Of a stretch of DNA of 64,000 nt, positions 36,343 through 47,554 are shown one piece after another. The position numbers and the translations under genes are program-made. Source of the DNA: Paracoccus thiocyanatus (lineage in GTDB: Bacteria > Pseudomonadota > Alphaproteobacteria > Rhodobacterales > Rhodobacteraceae); contig NZ_FTMK01000002.1 in NCBI RefSeq assembly GCF_900156255.1, positions 124,001 through 188,000 of the forward strand, in the 5' to 3' direction. How positions within the stretch are numbered: position 1 is the first letter of the stretch; each line of letters starts with the position of its first letter. The notes under the pieces are model-generated. The model made no database searches, had not been told where the DNA came from, and saw nothing but the letters and a program-made list of their open reading frames with translations.

Positions 36343-37419
36343 TTATTTCGGCATCGGCGCGGTGATCCCCTCTACATAGAAGTTCATCGAGGACAGTTCC
36401 TGGTCGCTGGCCACCTGGCCTTCGGCCAGCCAGTCGCTGCCGTCCTGCTTTTTCAGCGGCCCGGTGAAGGGGTGGTGTTCGCCCGTGGCGATCTTGTCCT
36501 TTAGCGCCTCGGCCTCGGCCTTGATCTCGGCGGGGACCGCGTCGGTGATTTCGCCGATCACCACCTCGCCATCGCCGATGCCCAGCCAGACGCCATGCGA
36601 TTTCCAGGTGCCGTCCAGCACCTCGCCGACGCGCTTGATGTAATAGGGTTCCCAATTGTCGATGATCGAGGCGATGCGCGGCTGCGGCGCGAAATTCGAC
36701 ATGTCCGAAGCCTGGCCGAAACCGAAGGCGCCGGCCTCTTGCGCCTTGGCCAGCGGCGCGGTCGAGTCGGTGTGCTGCATGAATACATCCACCCCTTCGG
36801 CAATCAGCGCGGCGGCCGCATCGGCCTCTTTCGCGGGGTCGAACCAGGTATAGGCCCAGACCACCTTCATCTCGACATCCGGGTTCACCTTCTTGGCGTG
36901 GATATAGGCCGAGTTGATGCCCTGGACGACCTCGGGGATCGGGAACGAGCCGATATAGCCGATCTTGTTCGTCTTGGTCATGCGGCCGGCGATGGTGCCC
37001 AGCACGGCGCGGCCTTCGTAGAAGCGGGCGTCATAGGTGGCGACGTTCTCGGCGGTCTTGTAGCCGGTGGCGTGTTCGAACTTCACGTCGGGGAATTTCT
37101 TGGCCACGTTGACGGTGGCATCCATGAAGCCGAAGCTGGTGGTAAAGATCAGCTTGTGGCCAGACAGTGCCAGCTGCGTGATGGCGCGTTCGGCATCCGC
37201 GCCCTCGGGCACGGATTCGATATAGCTGGTCTCGACCCGGTCGCCATATTCGCGTTCGACCGCCTGCCGGGCCAGGTCGTGCTGATAGGTCCAGCCGCCG
37301 TCGCCCACCGGGCCGACATAGATGAAGCCCACCTTCAGCTTTTCCTCTTGCGCCCAGGCGGGCAGGGCCGTGCTGGCCACCAGCGCCGCGGCGCTGCCAA
37401 GAAGGGTTCTGCGTTTCAT
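36343..37419 (-). CDS. BMP-family ABC transporter substrate-binding protein
   Basis: 358 residues. A signal peptide (MKRRTLLGSAAALVASTALPAWA) is followed by the Bmp/PnrA (Med) fold: KVGFIYVGPVGDGGWTYQHDL, GHKLIFTTSFGFMDATVNVAKK, FYEGRAVLGTIAGRMTKTNKIGYIGSFPIPEV. PnrA-like proteins bind purine nucleosides. There is no lipobox cysteine, so it is a soluble periplasmic protein. AAGGAG precedes the ATG at 37419. It is the last gene of an operon with an ATPase and two permeases, consistent with nucleoside or nucleobase uptake. Confidence 0.92.
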   Translation of the reverse strand: MKRRTLLGSAAALVASTALPAWAQEEKLKVGFIYVGPVGDGGWTYQHDLARQAVEREYGDRVETSYIESVPEGADAERAITQLALSGHKLIFTTSFGFMDATVNVAKKFPDVKFEHATGYKTAENVATYDARFYEGRAVLGTIAGRMTKTNKIGYIGSFPIPEVVQGINSAYIHAKKVNPDVEMKVVWAYTWFDPAKEADAAAALIAEGVDVFMQHTDSTAPLAKAQEAGAFGFGQASDMSNFAPQPRIASIIDNWEPYYIKRVGEVLDGTWKSHGVWLGIGDGEVVIGEITDAVPAEIKAEAEALKDKIATGEHHPFTGPLKKQDGSDWLAEGQVASDQELSSMNFYVEGITAPMPK

Positions 37420-37442
37420 GTCATGCTCCTTGCAGGTTGTGC

Positions 37443-38333
37443 CTATTTCAATGCGTGGAAGGGCCGGCCCAGGCTGGCCGGGGCGGCGGCCCCGCCCGAG
37501 CGGCCGAATTTCTGCCGGGCCGAGATCAGCACCAGCACGATGATGGTCGCCAGATAGGGCGCCATGGAAAGCAGCTGCACCGGCACCGCGACCCCAGCCG
37601 CTTGCAGGCGCAGTTGCAGCACGGTGACGCCGCCGAAGAGCCAAGCCCCGGCAAGCACGCCCCAGGGGTTCCATTGCGCGAAGACCACGATGGCCAGCGC
37701 GATCCAGCCGGCGCCGGCGGTCATGCCCTCGGTCCATTGCAGCACGGTGGCGATCGAGATATAGGCGCCGCCCATGCCCGCCAGCGCGCCGCCAAAGCCG
37801 ATGGCAAGGATGCGGACCCGCCGCACCGGATAGCCCAGCCCGTGGGCTGCGTCGTGGTTTTCGCCCACCGCGCGCAGGATCAGGCCGGGCCGGGTGCGGG
37901 CCAGGAACCACCACAGCAGCGGCACCAGCGCGATGCCCAGCCAGATCATCCAGTTCAGGCCCAGCGGGCCGGGCATCATCGCCGGGGCCTTCATCCCCTC
38001 ATAGGGCTTGCCGAACATCGCGGTCAGGCCCAGGCCGAACAGCGTCAGCGCCAGCCCCGTCGCCACCTGGTTCGACAGCAAGAATTGCGTCAGCGCCGCG
38101 AATGTCATCGACAGGGCCGCCCCGGCGATGGCCGCGGCCAGAAAGCCCAGGGCCGGGCTGCCGCTGGCATGGGCTGCGGCGAAACCGGCCAGCGCGCCGG
38201 TGATCATCATGCCTTCGACCCCCAGGTTCAGCACACCCGCGCGTTCGGCGACCAATTCGCCAAGCGCGGCGAACAGGATCGGCGTCGCCGCGCCCAGCAG
38301 CAGGATGAAAACGGAAAGCGGGTCGATCATCAT
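37443..38333 (-). CDS. ABC transporter permease (BMP/nucleoside-type, second subunit)
   Basis: A 296-residue BPD_transp_2 permease with about 8-9 helices: FAALGELVAERAGVLNLGVEGMM (typical of the NupQ/YufQ side), ATGLALTLFGLGLTAMFG, and GENHDAAHGLGYPVRRVRILAIGFGGALAGMGGAYIS. The ATG at 38333 has GGAGG 5 bases upstream and overlaps the upstream permease stop (ATGATGA). It lies 23 bases before the binding-protein gene. Confidence 0.92.
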   Translation of the reverse strand: MMIDPLSVFILLLGAATPILFAALGELVAERAGVLNLGVEGMMITGALAGFAAAHASGSPALGFLAAAIAGAALSMTFAALTQFLLSNQVATGLALTLFGLGLTAMFGKPYEGMKAPAMMPGPLGLNWMIWLGIALVPLLWWFLARTRPGLILRAVGENHDAAHGLGYPVRRVRILAIGFGGALAGMGGAYISIATVLQWTEGMTAGAGWIALAIVVFAQWNPWGVLAGAWLFGGVTVLQLRLQAAGVAVPVQLLSMAPYLATIIVLVLISARQKFGRSGGAAAPASLGRPFHALK

Positions 38334-39386
38334 GCGCGCCTCCGGATGCGGTAGCGGGTCAGGATGTCGAAACCCAGCAGGAAAAACAGCAGCATCCCCT
38401 GAAAGACCTGCACCGTCGCCGCGGGCAGGTTCAGCATCATCTGCGCCAGCTCGCCGCCGATATAGGTCAGCGCCATCAGCAGTCCCGCCAGCAGGATGCC
38501 CAGGGGGTGCAGCCGGCCCAGGAAGGCCACGATGATCGCGGTGAAGCCATAGCCCGAGCCGAAGCTTTCGGTGATCTGGCCGGCCGGGCCCGCGACCTCG
38601 AACAGCCCGGCAAGGCCCGCCAGCGCGCCCGAGACGCCCAGGCACAGCGCCACCAGCCGCTCGGGTCGCACGCCGGCAAAGCGGGCGGCGCGCGGCGCGG
38701 CACCGGCGGTGCGGATGTGAAAGCCGAGCACGTGCCGCGACATGACGAACCAGGTCGCCGCAAGCGCCAGAACCGCCGCGACGCCGCCCCAATGCAGGCC
38801 GGAATTGGCGATCAGTTCGGGATTCGCGGCGGCGTCATATTGTTGCAGGTTGCGCGAGCCGGGGAAGTTGAAGCCTTCGGGGTTCTTCATCGGGCCAAAG
38901 GCCATCCAGGCCGCGATGCGCTGCGCGACATAGACCAGCATCAGCGAGACCAGGATCTCGGAGGCGCCGAACCAGTTGCGCAGCACCGCCGGGACCATGC
39001 CCCAGGCCCAGCCGCCCGCCGCGCCGGCCAGGATCATCGCCGGAAAGATCCAGAAGGCGTCCAGCGGATAGGCGGCCAGCGCCACCGCCGCGCCGCAGAT
39101 GGCGCCGATGATATATTGCCCCTCGGCGCCGATGTTCCAGATCCCGGCGCGGAACCCCAGCGCCAGGCCGCAGGCGATCAGGATCAGCGGCCCGGCCTTG
39201 ACCAGAAGCTGCGGCCGCGAATAGCCCGAGGCGGGGCCGAACAGCGGATCCCAGAAGATGGTGCGGATCGCGGCCAGTGGGTCAAAACCCATGGCGGCGA
39301 ACAGCCCGCCGCCCACGATCATCGTGGCCAGCACCGCCAGGATGGGGGTCGCGACCTGCCAGGCCAGGGGGGCGCTGGCGCGGGGT

Positions 39387-39400
<14 letters not shown>
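38330..39400 (-). CDS. ABC transporter permease (BMP/nucleoside-type, first subunit)
   Basis: A 356-residue permease of the NupP/YufP type. Features are LGFRAGIWNIGAEGQYIIGAICG, PAVLRNWFGASEILVSLMLVYVAQRI, PGSRNLQQYD and a C-terminal SFGSGYGFTAIIVAFLGRLHPLGILLAGLL. The ATG at 39400 is chosen for GGAGG 6 bases upstream; it overlaps the end of the ATPase gene by 14 bases, so the two are coupled. Confidence 0.92.
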
Positions 39401-40907
<1,507 letters not shown>

Positions 40908-40994
40908 GCGCGCTCCGCTGCTTTTGCGCCAGATTAGCGGTTTTCCGCCGAGGGGCAATTGCACAGTTGGGCAGGTCGACCCTAGATTGGCGCC

Positions 40995-43900
40995 ATGCCC
41001 GAAAACGCCCCCCGATTCATCCACCTGCGCACCCATTCCGAACACTCGCTGCTGGAAGGCGCGGTGCCGGTCAAGAAGCTTGCCGAGCTTGCGGCGCAAA
41101 ACGCCATGCCCGCCGTGGCGCTGACCGACAGCAACGCCTTGTTCGCGGCGCTGGAATTTTCGGTCAAGGCGCAGGATGCGGGGGTCCAGCCGATCATCGG
41201 CTGCCAGGTCACGCTGGCGGCCGAGGCGACGGGGCCGGTGGTGCTGCTGGCGCAGAACCAGGCGGGCTGGCTGAACCTGATGGCGCTTTCGACCTGCCTT
41301 TACCTGCGCGACGACCACGCCTTGCCGCATGTGACGGCCGAGGAACTGGAAACCCATGCCGAGGGGTTGATTTGCCTGACCGGCGGCGCCGGCGGTCCCC
41401 TGGGCCAATTGGTGCTGCAAGGCCGGCTGCCCGAGGCGCGGGCGCTGGCCGAACGGCTTGCCGCGGCCTTTCCGACCCGGCTTTACGTCGAATTGCAGCG
41501 CCATCACGATGCCGAGGGCCAGCCCGTCCCCGAGGAGACGGGTTCCGAAGGCGGCATGATCGACATCGCCTATGCGCTGGACCTGCCGCTGGTCGCGACC
41601 AATGACGTCTATTTCCCCAAGCCCGATCTGTTCGACGCCCATGACGCGCTGATCTGCATTTCCGAGCGCGCCTATGTCGACCAAAGCGCGCCGCGGCGTC
41701 GGCTGACGCCGCAGCATTACTTCAAATCGCAGGCCGAGATGGCGACCCTGTTCGCCGACCTGCCCGAGGCGATCCAGAACACCGTCGAGATCGCCCGCCG
41801 CTGCGCCTTTGCGGTGAAAAAGCACAAGCCGATCCTGCCGCGCTTTGCCGATGACGAGGTCGAGGAGTTGCGGCGCCAGGCCTGGGACGGCCTGCGCGCC
41901 CGGTTGGCGGTGATCCCGCATGCCGCCCCGGTCGCGGAATACGAGGAACGGCTGCGCTTCGAGCTGGGCATCATCGAGCAGATGGGCTTTCCCGGCTATT
42001 TCCTGATCGTCGCCGATTTCATCAAATGGGCCAAGGAACACGGCATCCCGGTGGGGCCCGGCCGCGGCTCGGGCGCGGGGTCTCTGGTCGCCTATGCTCT
42101 GACGATTACCGACCTGGATCCAATCCGTTACAGCCTGCTCTTTGAGAGGTTTCTGAACCCGGAACGGGTGTCGATGCCCGACTTCGACATCGACTTCTGC
42201 ATGGATCGCCGCGAGGAGGTGATCCAATACGTGCAAGAGAAATACGGCCGCGACAAGGTCGGCCAGATCATCACCTTCGGCGCGCTCTTGTCCAAGGCGG
42301 CGGTGCGCGACGTGGGAAGGGTGCTGCAACTGCCCTTTGGCCAGGTCGACCGGCTTTCCAAGATGATCCCGGTCGAAGGCGTCAAGCCGGTCAGCGTCAC
42401 CAAGGCGCTGGCCGACGAGCCGCGCCTGCGCGAGGCCGCGCGCGAAGAGGTGGTGGCCCGCCTGCTGGACTATGCCGCCAAGATCGAGGGGCTTTTGCGC
42501 AACGCCTCGACCCATGCCGCCGGCGTGGTGATCGGCGACCGGCCGCTGCACCGGCTGGTGCCGCTTTACCGCGACCCGGCATCCGACATGCCGGCCACGC
42601 AGTTCAACATGAAATGGGTGGAACAGGCGGGGCTGGTCAAGTTCGACTTCCTGGGCCTGAAAACCCTGACGGTGATCCAGAACGCCGTGGACCTGATCAA
42701 CGCGGGCGGCCGGCCGCTGCATGTCGCGGCCGATGGGCGGATGCTTTACGAGCCGGCGAAAGGGGCCGAGAACCAGATCAACGCCATCCCGCTGGACGAC
42801 AAGCCCAGCTACGAGCTGTTCGCCAGCGCCCGCACCGTGGCGGTGTTCCAGGTCGAAAGCTCGGGGATGATGGACGCGCTGCGGCGCATGCGGCCGACCT
42901 GCATCGAGGATATCGTGGCGCTGGTCGCGCTGTATCGCCCCGGCCCGATGGAGAACATCCCGACCTATTGCCAGGTGAAGAACGGCCTCAAACCCCTTGA
43001 ATCCATTCATCCCACCATCGACCATATCCTGGCCGAGACCCAGGGCATCATCGTCTACCAGGAACAGGTGATGCAGATCGCCCAGGTCATGGCCGGCTAT
43101 TCGCTGGGCGGCGCCGACCTTTTGCGCCGCGCCATGGGTAAGAAGATCGCCGAGGAAATGGCCAAGGAGCGGCCCAAGTTCGTCGATGGCTGCGCGGCGC
43201 AGGGAATCGACAAGAAGAAGGCCGGAGAGGTATTTGATCTTCTTGAGAAATTCGCCAATTACGGCTTCAACAAATCCCATGCCGCCGCCTATGCCGTGGT
43301 CAGCTACCAGACCGCCTGGCTGAAGGCGAACCACCCGGTCGAGTTCATGGCCGCGGTGATGAACTGCGATATACACCTGACCGACAAGCTGGCCGTCTAC
43401 AAGCGCGAGGCCGACCGCATGGGGATCGAGACGGTGCCGCCTTGCGTCAACCGCGCCGAGGCCGCGTTCAGCGTCAGGGACGGCCGGATCCTTTATGCGC
43501 TTGGCGCGCTGAAAGGCGTGGGGGTCGAGGCGATGAACCTGATCGTGCAGGCCCGCGGCGACCGGCCCTTTGCCGACCTGCACGACTTTGCCCGCCGGGT
43601 GGACATGCGCCGCGTCGGCAAGCGGCCGCTGGAAATGCTGGCCCGCGCCGGGGCCTTTGACGCGCTGGAACCGAACCGCGCCCGCGTGCTGAAATCGCTG
43701 GACGGGCTGGTGGCCTGGTCGGCGGCGGTGCAGGAGGCAGCGGCCTCCAGCCAGTCTTCGCTTTTCGGCGGGGGCGAGGATCTGCCGCCGCCGCGCCCGG
43801 TCGCAGCACCCGTCTGGATGCCGGCCGAGAAACTGGCCGAGGAACATGCCGCGGTGGGCTTTTACCTGTCCGGGCATCCGCTGGACGATTACCAGCCGGC

Positions 43901-44465
43901 GCTGCGCCGCAAGGGGGTGCAGACCCTGGCCGAGGTGACGCAGGCCGCCCAGGACGGCGCGCTGGTGGCGCAATTGGCTGGCACCGTGGCGCATCGGCAG
44001 GAAAAGAAATCCGCCCGCGGCACGCGCTTTGCCTTTGTCGGCCTGTCCGACCCGACCGGGCTTTACGAGGTCACGGTGTTTTCCGACACCTTGGACGCGC
44101 ATCGCCAGCACCTGGAGCCGGGCGAGAACGTGGTCTTGCAGGTGCAGGTGGAACCCTCGGGCGACCAGGTCAAGCTGTTGGCGCGCGCGGTCATGCCGCT
44201 GGATCAAGCGGTGGCCGATGCCGGCGCCAGCCGCCTGGCGGTCGAGATCGCCGGCCTGGACGCGGTGCCCGCCGTGGCCGAGGCGCTGTCGCGCATCCAG
44301 GCCGAGGTGAATGTTCCCGCCCGCGCCCGCGGCCCCATCGCGCTGCGGCTGAAGGATGGCGCGGACCTGGTCGATATCGAAATCGCCGGGGATGCGCCGC
44401 TGACCACGCCCGCCCGCCAGGCCCTGCGCGTGATTCCCGGCGTGCTGGAGGTGCTGGAGGAATAG
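40995..44465 (+). CDS. dnaE: DNA polymerase III subunit alpha
   Basis: A 1156-residue replicative polymerase of the DnaE1 class. The N-terminal PHP domain begins FIHLRTHSEHSLLEGA. The palm contains GPGRGSGAGSLVAYAL and the catalytic aspartates in MPDFDIDFCMDRR. Fingers and the beta-clamp-binding region follow, then the OB-fold (GTVAHRQEKKSARGTRFAFVGLSD) and a C-terminal tau-binding region. It is monocistronic, and no inteins or frame breaks are seen. Confidence 0.98.
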   Translation: MPENAPRFIHLRTHSEHSLLEGAVPVKKLAELAAQNAMPAVALTDSNALFAALEFSVKAQDAGVQPIIGCQVTLAAEATGPVVLLAQNQAGWLNLMALSTCLYLRDDHALPHVTAEELETHAEGLICLTGGAGGPLGQLVLQGRLPEARALAERLAAAFPTRLYVELQRHHDAEGQPVPEETGSEGGMIDIAYALDLPLVATNDVYFPKPDLFDAHDALICISERAYVDQSAPRRRLTPQHYFKSQAEMATLFADLPEAIQNTVEIARRCAFAVKKHKPILPRFADDEVEELRRQAWDGLRARLAVIPHAAPVAEYEERLRFELGIIEQMGFPGYFLIVADFIKWAKEHGIPVGPGRGSGAGSLVAYALTITDLDPIRYSLLFERFLNPERVSMPDFDIDFCMDRREEVIQYVQEKYGRDKVGQIITFGALLSKAAVRDVGRVLQLPFGQVDRLSKMIPVEGVKPVSVTKALADEPRLREAAREEVVARLLDYAAKIEGLLRNASTHAAGVVIGDRPLHRLVPLYRDPASDMPATQFNMKWVEQAGLVKFDFLGLKTLTVIQNAVDLINAGGRPLHVAADGRMLYEPAKGAENQINAIPLDDKPSYELFASARTVAVFQVESSGMMDALRRMRPTCIEDIVALVALYRPGPMENIPTYCQVKNGLKPLESIHPTIDHILAETQGIIVYQEQVMQIAQVMAGYSLGGADLLRRAMGKKIAEEMAKERPKFVDGCAAQGIDKKKAGEVFDLLEKFANYGFNKSHAAAYAVVSYQTAWLKANHPVEFMAAVMNCDIHLTDKLAVYKREADRMGIETVPPCVNRAEAAFSVRDGRILYALGALKGVGVEAMNLIVQARGDRPFADLHDFARRVDMRRVGKRPLEMLARAGAFDALEPNRARVLKSLDGLVAWSAAVQEAAASSQSSLFGGGEDLPPPRPVAAPVWMPAEKLAEEHAAVGFYLSGHPLDDYQPALRRKGVQTLAEVTQAAQDGALVAQLAGTVAHRQEKKSARGTRFAFVGLSDPTGLYEVTVFSDTLDAHRQHLEPGENVVLQVQVEPSGDQVKLLARAVMPLDQAVADAGASRLAVEIAGLDAVPAVAEALSRIQAEVNVPARARGPIALRLKDGADLVDIEIAGDAPLTTPARQALRVIPGVLEVLEE

Positions 44466-44471
44466 CGCCGC

Positions 44472-45389
44472 TTATCCCGGCCCGGCATGGCCCATCGGCC
44501 GCAACAGTTCATGGCCGCGTTCCGCTAGGCTGTCGGACAGGAAGCCCACCACCGCGCGCACCCATTGCATCATGCGCAGGTCGCGGTGGCAGGTCAGCCA
44601 ATAGCTGCGGGTCAGGCGCACCCGTTCGGGCAGCACGATCTGCAATTCGGGATATTTCGCGGCGATATACCACGGCAGGACGCCGATCCCCAGCCCGCTG
44701 CGCACTGCTGCAAGCTGGTTGAAGATGCTGGAGCTTTTGACGCTGGCCCGGATGGCCGGATGGATCTCGCCCAGATAGTCCAGGCCGGGGGCGAAGATCA
44801 TCTCCTCAATATAGCCGATGAAGCGCAGATGGGGCAGGTCCTGGGGGCCGGCAATGGCCGGCAAGCTGCGCAGCAGCGGCCGGGTGGCATAAAGATGCAG
44901 CGTGTAATCCGCCAGCCGCTCCGAGCGATAGGGGCCGCTTGTCACCGGGTCCAGCGTGATCGAGATGTCGGCTTCGCGCCGCGACAGGGAAAGCACCTGC
45001 GGCATCGTGACCAGTTCCAGCGCGATCAGCGGGAAGCGGCGGGTGAAATCCGCCAGCAGATGGGTGGAAAACAGGCTGCCGAACCCCTCGGGCATGGCCA
45101 GCCGCAAGGGGCGCGCCTGACCGGGCGCCGCGGCCTGGTCCAGCGGGATCAGTCCTGCTGCCTCTTCCATCCGCTCGGCGGCCTCGATCAGGCGCTGGCC
45201 GGCCGGGGTCGGCTCATAGCCGCGGGGATTGCGTTCGAACAGGCGGCAGTTCAGCGCCCGCTCCAGCCGGTCGATGCGCCGCGAGACGGTGACATGCGAG
45301 GTGCCCAGATGCCGGGCCGCGCGGGAAAGCTGGCCTTCGCGCACCACCGCCAGAAAGAATTGCAGGTCGTCCCAACTGGGATTGGTCAT
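44472..45389 (-). CDS. LysR-family transcriptional regulator
   Basis: 305 residues. The N-terminal winged HTH (WDDLQFFLAVVREGQLSRAARHLGTSHVTVSRRIDRLERAL) is followed by a LysR substrate-binding domain (about 90-295). It belongs to the subgroup with 'HVTVSRRI', which often controls transport or catabolic genes nearby. It is divergent from the importer/GMC-dehydrogenase operon, whose regulator it probably is. The ATG at 45389 lacks a clear ribosome binding site; a TTG at 45407 is an alternative. The inducer is unknown. Confidence 0.9.
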   Translation of the reverse strand: MTNPSWDDLQFFLAVVREGQLSRAARHLGTSHVTVSRRIDRLERALNCRLFERNPRGYEPTPAGQRLIEAAERMEEAAGLIPLDQAAAPGQARPLRLAMPEGFGSLFSTHLLADFTRRFPLIALELVTMPQVLSLSRREADISITLDPVTSGPYRSERLADYTLHLYATRPLLRSLPAIAGPQDLPHLRFIGYIEEMIFAPGLDYLGEIHPAIRASVKSSSIFNQLAAVRSGLGIGVLPWYIAAKYPELQIVLPERVRLTRSYWLTCHRDLRMMQWVRAVVGFLSDSLAERGHELLRPMGHAGPG

Positions 45390-45578
45390 CTGTTCGAATT
45401 TGCACAATTGCTGTAAGAAATTAAACCTCGCTGAACACTTGTGTCAAAGTGAAATTGCCTGCATCGTTCCCCTCCAGAGGGTGCGGAAGGGAGTCGCCCC
45501 TCGAGGGTAACGGACAGTATTCCCACCCGTTCCGGCCTTTGCCGGGCGGTGGAAGGAATGCGCCTTTGGGAGGATATG
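45390..45578. promoter_or_regulatory. Divergent control region of the LysR gene and the importer operon
   Basis: 189 bp holding both promoters. The section next to the LysR gene is AT-rich, with AATTT (45397-45401) and AAATT (45418-45422) as arms around CAATTG, a layout that would suit a LysR dimer site. No convincing -35/-10 pair can be picked for the importer operon. GGGAGG at 45568-45573 is the ribosome binding site of the binding-protein gene. Confidence 0.35.
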
Positions 45579-46778
45579 ATGCGTAAGTTTCTGCTGTCGA
45601 CCGCTGCGGTCGGCCTGATTGCCACGCCTGCCCTGGCCGAGATTTCGGACGGCAAGGTCAGGATCGGCATTCTGAACGACCAGTCGGGCGTCTACGCCGA
45701 TTTCGGCGGCAAGTATTCCTATGAGGCCGCGAAGATGGCGGTCGAGGATTTCGGCGGCAAGGTGCTGGACGCGCCGGTCGAGGTCGTGACCGCCGATCAC
45801 CAGAACAAGCCCGACATCGCCTCGAACATCGCCCGGCAATGGTATGACACCGAACAGGTCGATGCGATCATGGAGCTGACCACCTCGTCCGTGGGCCTGG
45901 CGGTGCAGGCGCTGAGCCAGGAAAAGAAGAAGATCACCGTCAACACCGGCGCCGCCACGACCGAACTGACCGGGGCGCAATGCACCCCCTATGGCTTTCA
46001 CTGGGCCTATGATACCCATGCGCTGGCCGTCGGCACCGGCGGCGCGCTGGTGAAGGAAGGCGGCGATAGCTGGTTCTTCCTGACCGCCGACTATGCCTTT
46101 GGCTATTCGCTGGAAGAACAGACCGGCAATTTCGTCAAGTCGCAGGGCGGCACGGTCGCGGGTGCGGTGCGCCACCCGCTGGCGACGACGGATTATTCCT
46201 CGTTCCTGCTTCAGGCGCAGTCGTCGGGGGCCAAGGTCATCGGCCTGGCCAATGCCGGCATGGACACACAGAACGCCATCAAGCAGGCGGCCGAATTCGG
46301 CATCACCGCCGGCGGCCAGCGCCTTGCCGCGCTGCTTTTCACCCTGGCCGAGGTGCATGGCATCGGGCTGGAGGCCGCGCAGGGGCTGACGCTGACCGAG
46401 AGCTTCTACTGGAACCGCGACGACGCCTCGCGCGAATTCGGCAAACGCTTCATGGAACGCACCGGCGTCATGCCGAACATGGTCCATGCCGGCACCTATT
46501 CGGCCGTCACCCAATACCTGAAGGCGATCCAGGAGGCAGGGACCGACGAGACCGAGGCCGTCGCCGCCAAGATGCACGAGATGCCGGTCGATGACATCTT
46601 CGCCCAGGGCGGCAAGGTCGGGGCGAATGGCCGGCTGATCAAGGACGTCTACCTGATGGAGGTCAAGGCGCCGGGCGACGTGACCGAGGACTGGGACTAT
46701 TACAACGTCCTGGCGACGATTCCGGGCGACCAGGCCTTCCTGGCCCCGGCCGAAAGCGGCTGTCCGCTGGTCCAGTGA
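45579..46778 (+). CDS. Branched-chain-amino-acid-type ABC transporter substrate-binding protein
   Basis: 399 residues. A signal peptide (MRKFLLSTAAVGLIATPALA) precedes a Peripla_BP_6 (LivK/UrtA-like) domain: VRIGILNDQSGVYADFGGK, TADHQNKPDIASNIARQWYD, INTGAATTELTGA-like 'ITVNTGAATTELTG' and YGFHWAYDTHALA. Members of this subgroup often serve ligands other than leucine, such as alcohols, aromatics or amides. Because the operon ends with a GMC alcohol dehydrogenase, an alcohol-bearing ligand is a reasonable inference. The ATG at 45579 is better spaced from GGGAGG than the ATG one codon before. Confidence 0.9.
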   Translation: MRKFLLSTAAVGLIATPALAEISDGKVRIGILNDQSGVYADFGGKYSYEAAKMAVEDFGGKVLDAPVEVVTADHQNKPDIASNIARQWYDTEQVDAIMELTTSSVGLAVQALSQEKKKITVNTGAATTELTGAQCTPYGFHWAYDTHALAVGTGGALVKEGGDSWFFLTADYAFGYSLEEQTGNFVKSQGGTVAGAVRHPLATTDYSSFLLQAQSSGAKVIGLANAGMDTQNAIKQAAEFGITAGGQRLAALLFTLAEVHGIGLEAAQGLTLTESFYWNRDDASREFGKRFMERTGVMPNMVHAGTYSAVTQYLKAIQEAGTDETEAVAAKMHEMPVDDIFAQGGKVGANGRLIKDVYLMEVKAPGDVTEDWDYYNVLATIPGDQAFLAPAESGCPLVQ

Positions 46779-47554
46779 TGGCACCGATGCCTGCCATGCA
46801 GGCCGAACCGCGGGTGGTCCTGTCCGCCCGCGGCCTCGGCAAGGATTTCGCCGGCTTCACCGCCGTCAACGATGTCGACCTGGACGTGGAACATGCGCGC
46901 ATCCATGCGCTGATCGGGCCCAATGGCGCCGGCAAGACCACGGTCTTCAACCTGCTGACCAAGTTCCTGCAACCGACGCGGGGCCGGATCACCCTGCTGG
47001 GCACCGATATCACCCGCACCCGCCCCGACAAGGTGGCGCGGATGGGGCTGGTGCGCAGCTTCCAGATTTCCGCGGTCTTTCCGAATCTGACCGTGCGCGA
47101 GAACGTCAAGGTCGCCTTGCAGCGCCCGGCCGGCCTTGCCACGCAGTTCTGGCTGCCGCTTTCGGCATTGGACCGGCTGGACTCGCGCGCCGATGAGCTG
47201 ATCGGGCGGCTGGGCCTTGGCCCTTACCACGACCACCGCGCCGCCGACCTGTCCTATGGCCGCAAGCGCGTGCTGGAGATCGCCACCACCCTGGCGCTGG
47301 ACCCCGAGGTGCTGCTTCTGGACGAACCGATGGCCGGCATGGGGCAAGAGGACGTGGCGATGGTCGCGGGCATCATCCGCGACGTCGCCACAGAACGGGC
47401 GGTGCTGATGGTCGAACATAACCTCAGCGTTGTCGCCAATATCTGCCACCATGTCACCGTGCTGCAACGCGGCGAGATCATCGCGCGGGGCGATTACGCC
47501 ACCGTGTCGGCCGATCCGCGCGTGCGCAGCGCCTATATGGGAACCGACGCATGA
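46778..47554 (+). CDS. LivG-type ABC transporter ATP-binding protein
   Basis: About 258 residues. One ABC domain of the branched-chain-amino-acid family contains Walker A GPNGAGKTTVFNLL, Q-loop SFQISAVFPNLTV, signature LSYGRKRVLEIATTL and Walker B LLLDEPMAGM, with the LivG C-terminal VLQRGEIIARGD. The ATG at 46778 overlaps the binding-protein stop (TGATG); in-frame ATGs at 46790 and 46799 are possible. The 'Y' in the signature (LSYG) is common in LivG. Confidence 0.93.
   Translation: MAPMPAMQAEPRVVLSARGLGKDFAGFTAVNDVDLDVEHARIHALIGPNGAGKTTVFNLLTKFLQPTRGRITLLGTDITRTRPDKVARMGLVRSFQISAVFPNLTVRENVKVALQRPAGLATQFWLPLSALDRLDSRADELIGRLGLGPYHDHRAADLSYGRKRVLEIATTLALDPEVLLLDEPMAGMGQEDVAMVAGIIRDVATERAVLMVEHNLSVVANICHHVTVLQRGEIIARGDYATVSADPRVRSAYMGTDA

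Noticed and set aside
40908..44207. A continuous open frame on the - strand covering almost all of dnaE and extending the ABC ATPase frame upstream to over 1600 codons
   Set aside because: It is the antisense shadow of dnaE in GC-rich DNA: composition is Arg/His/Gly/Gln-rich with no domain, and the ATPase has a proper GTG start with ribosome binding site at 40907.
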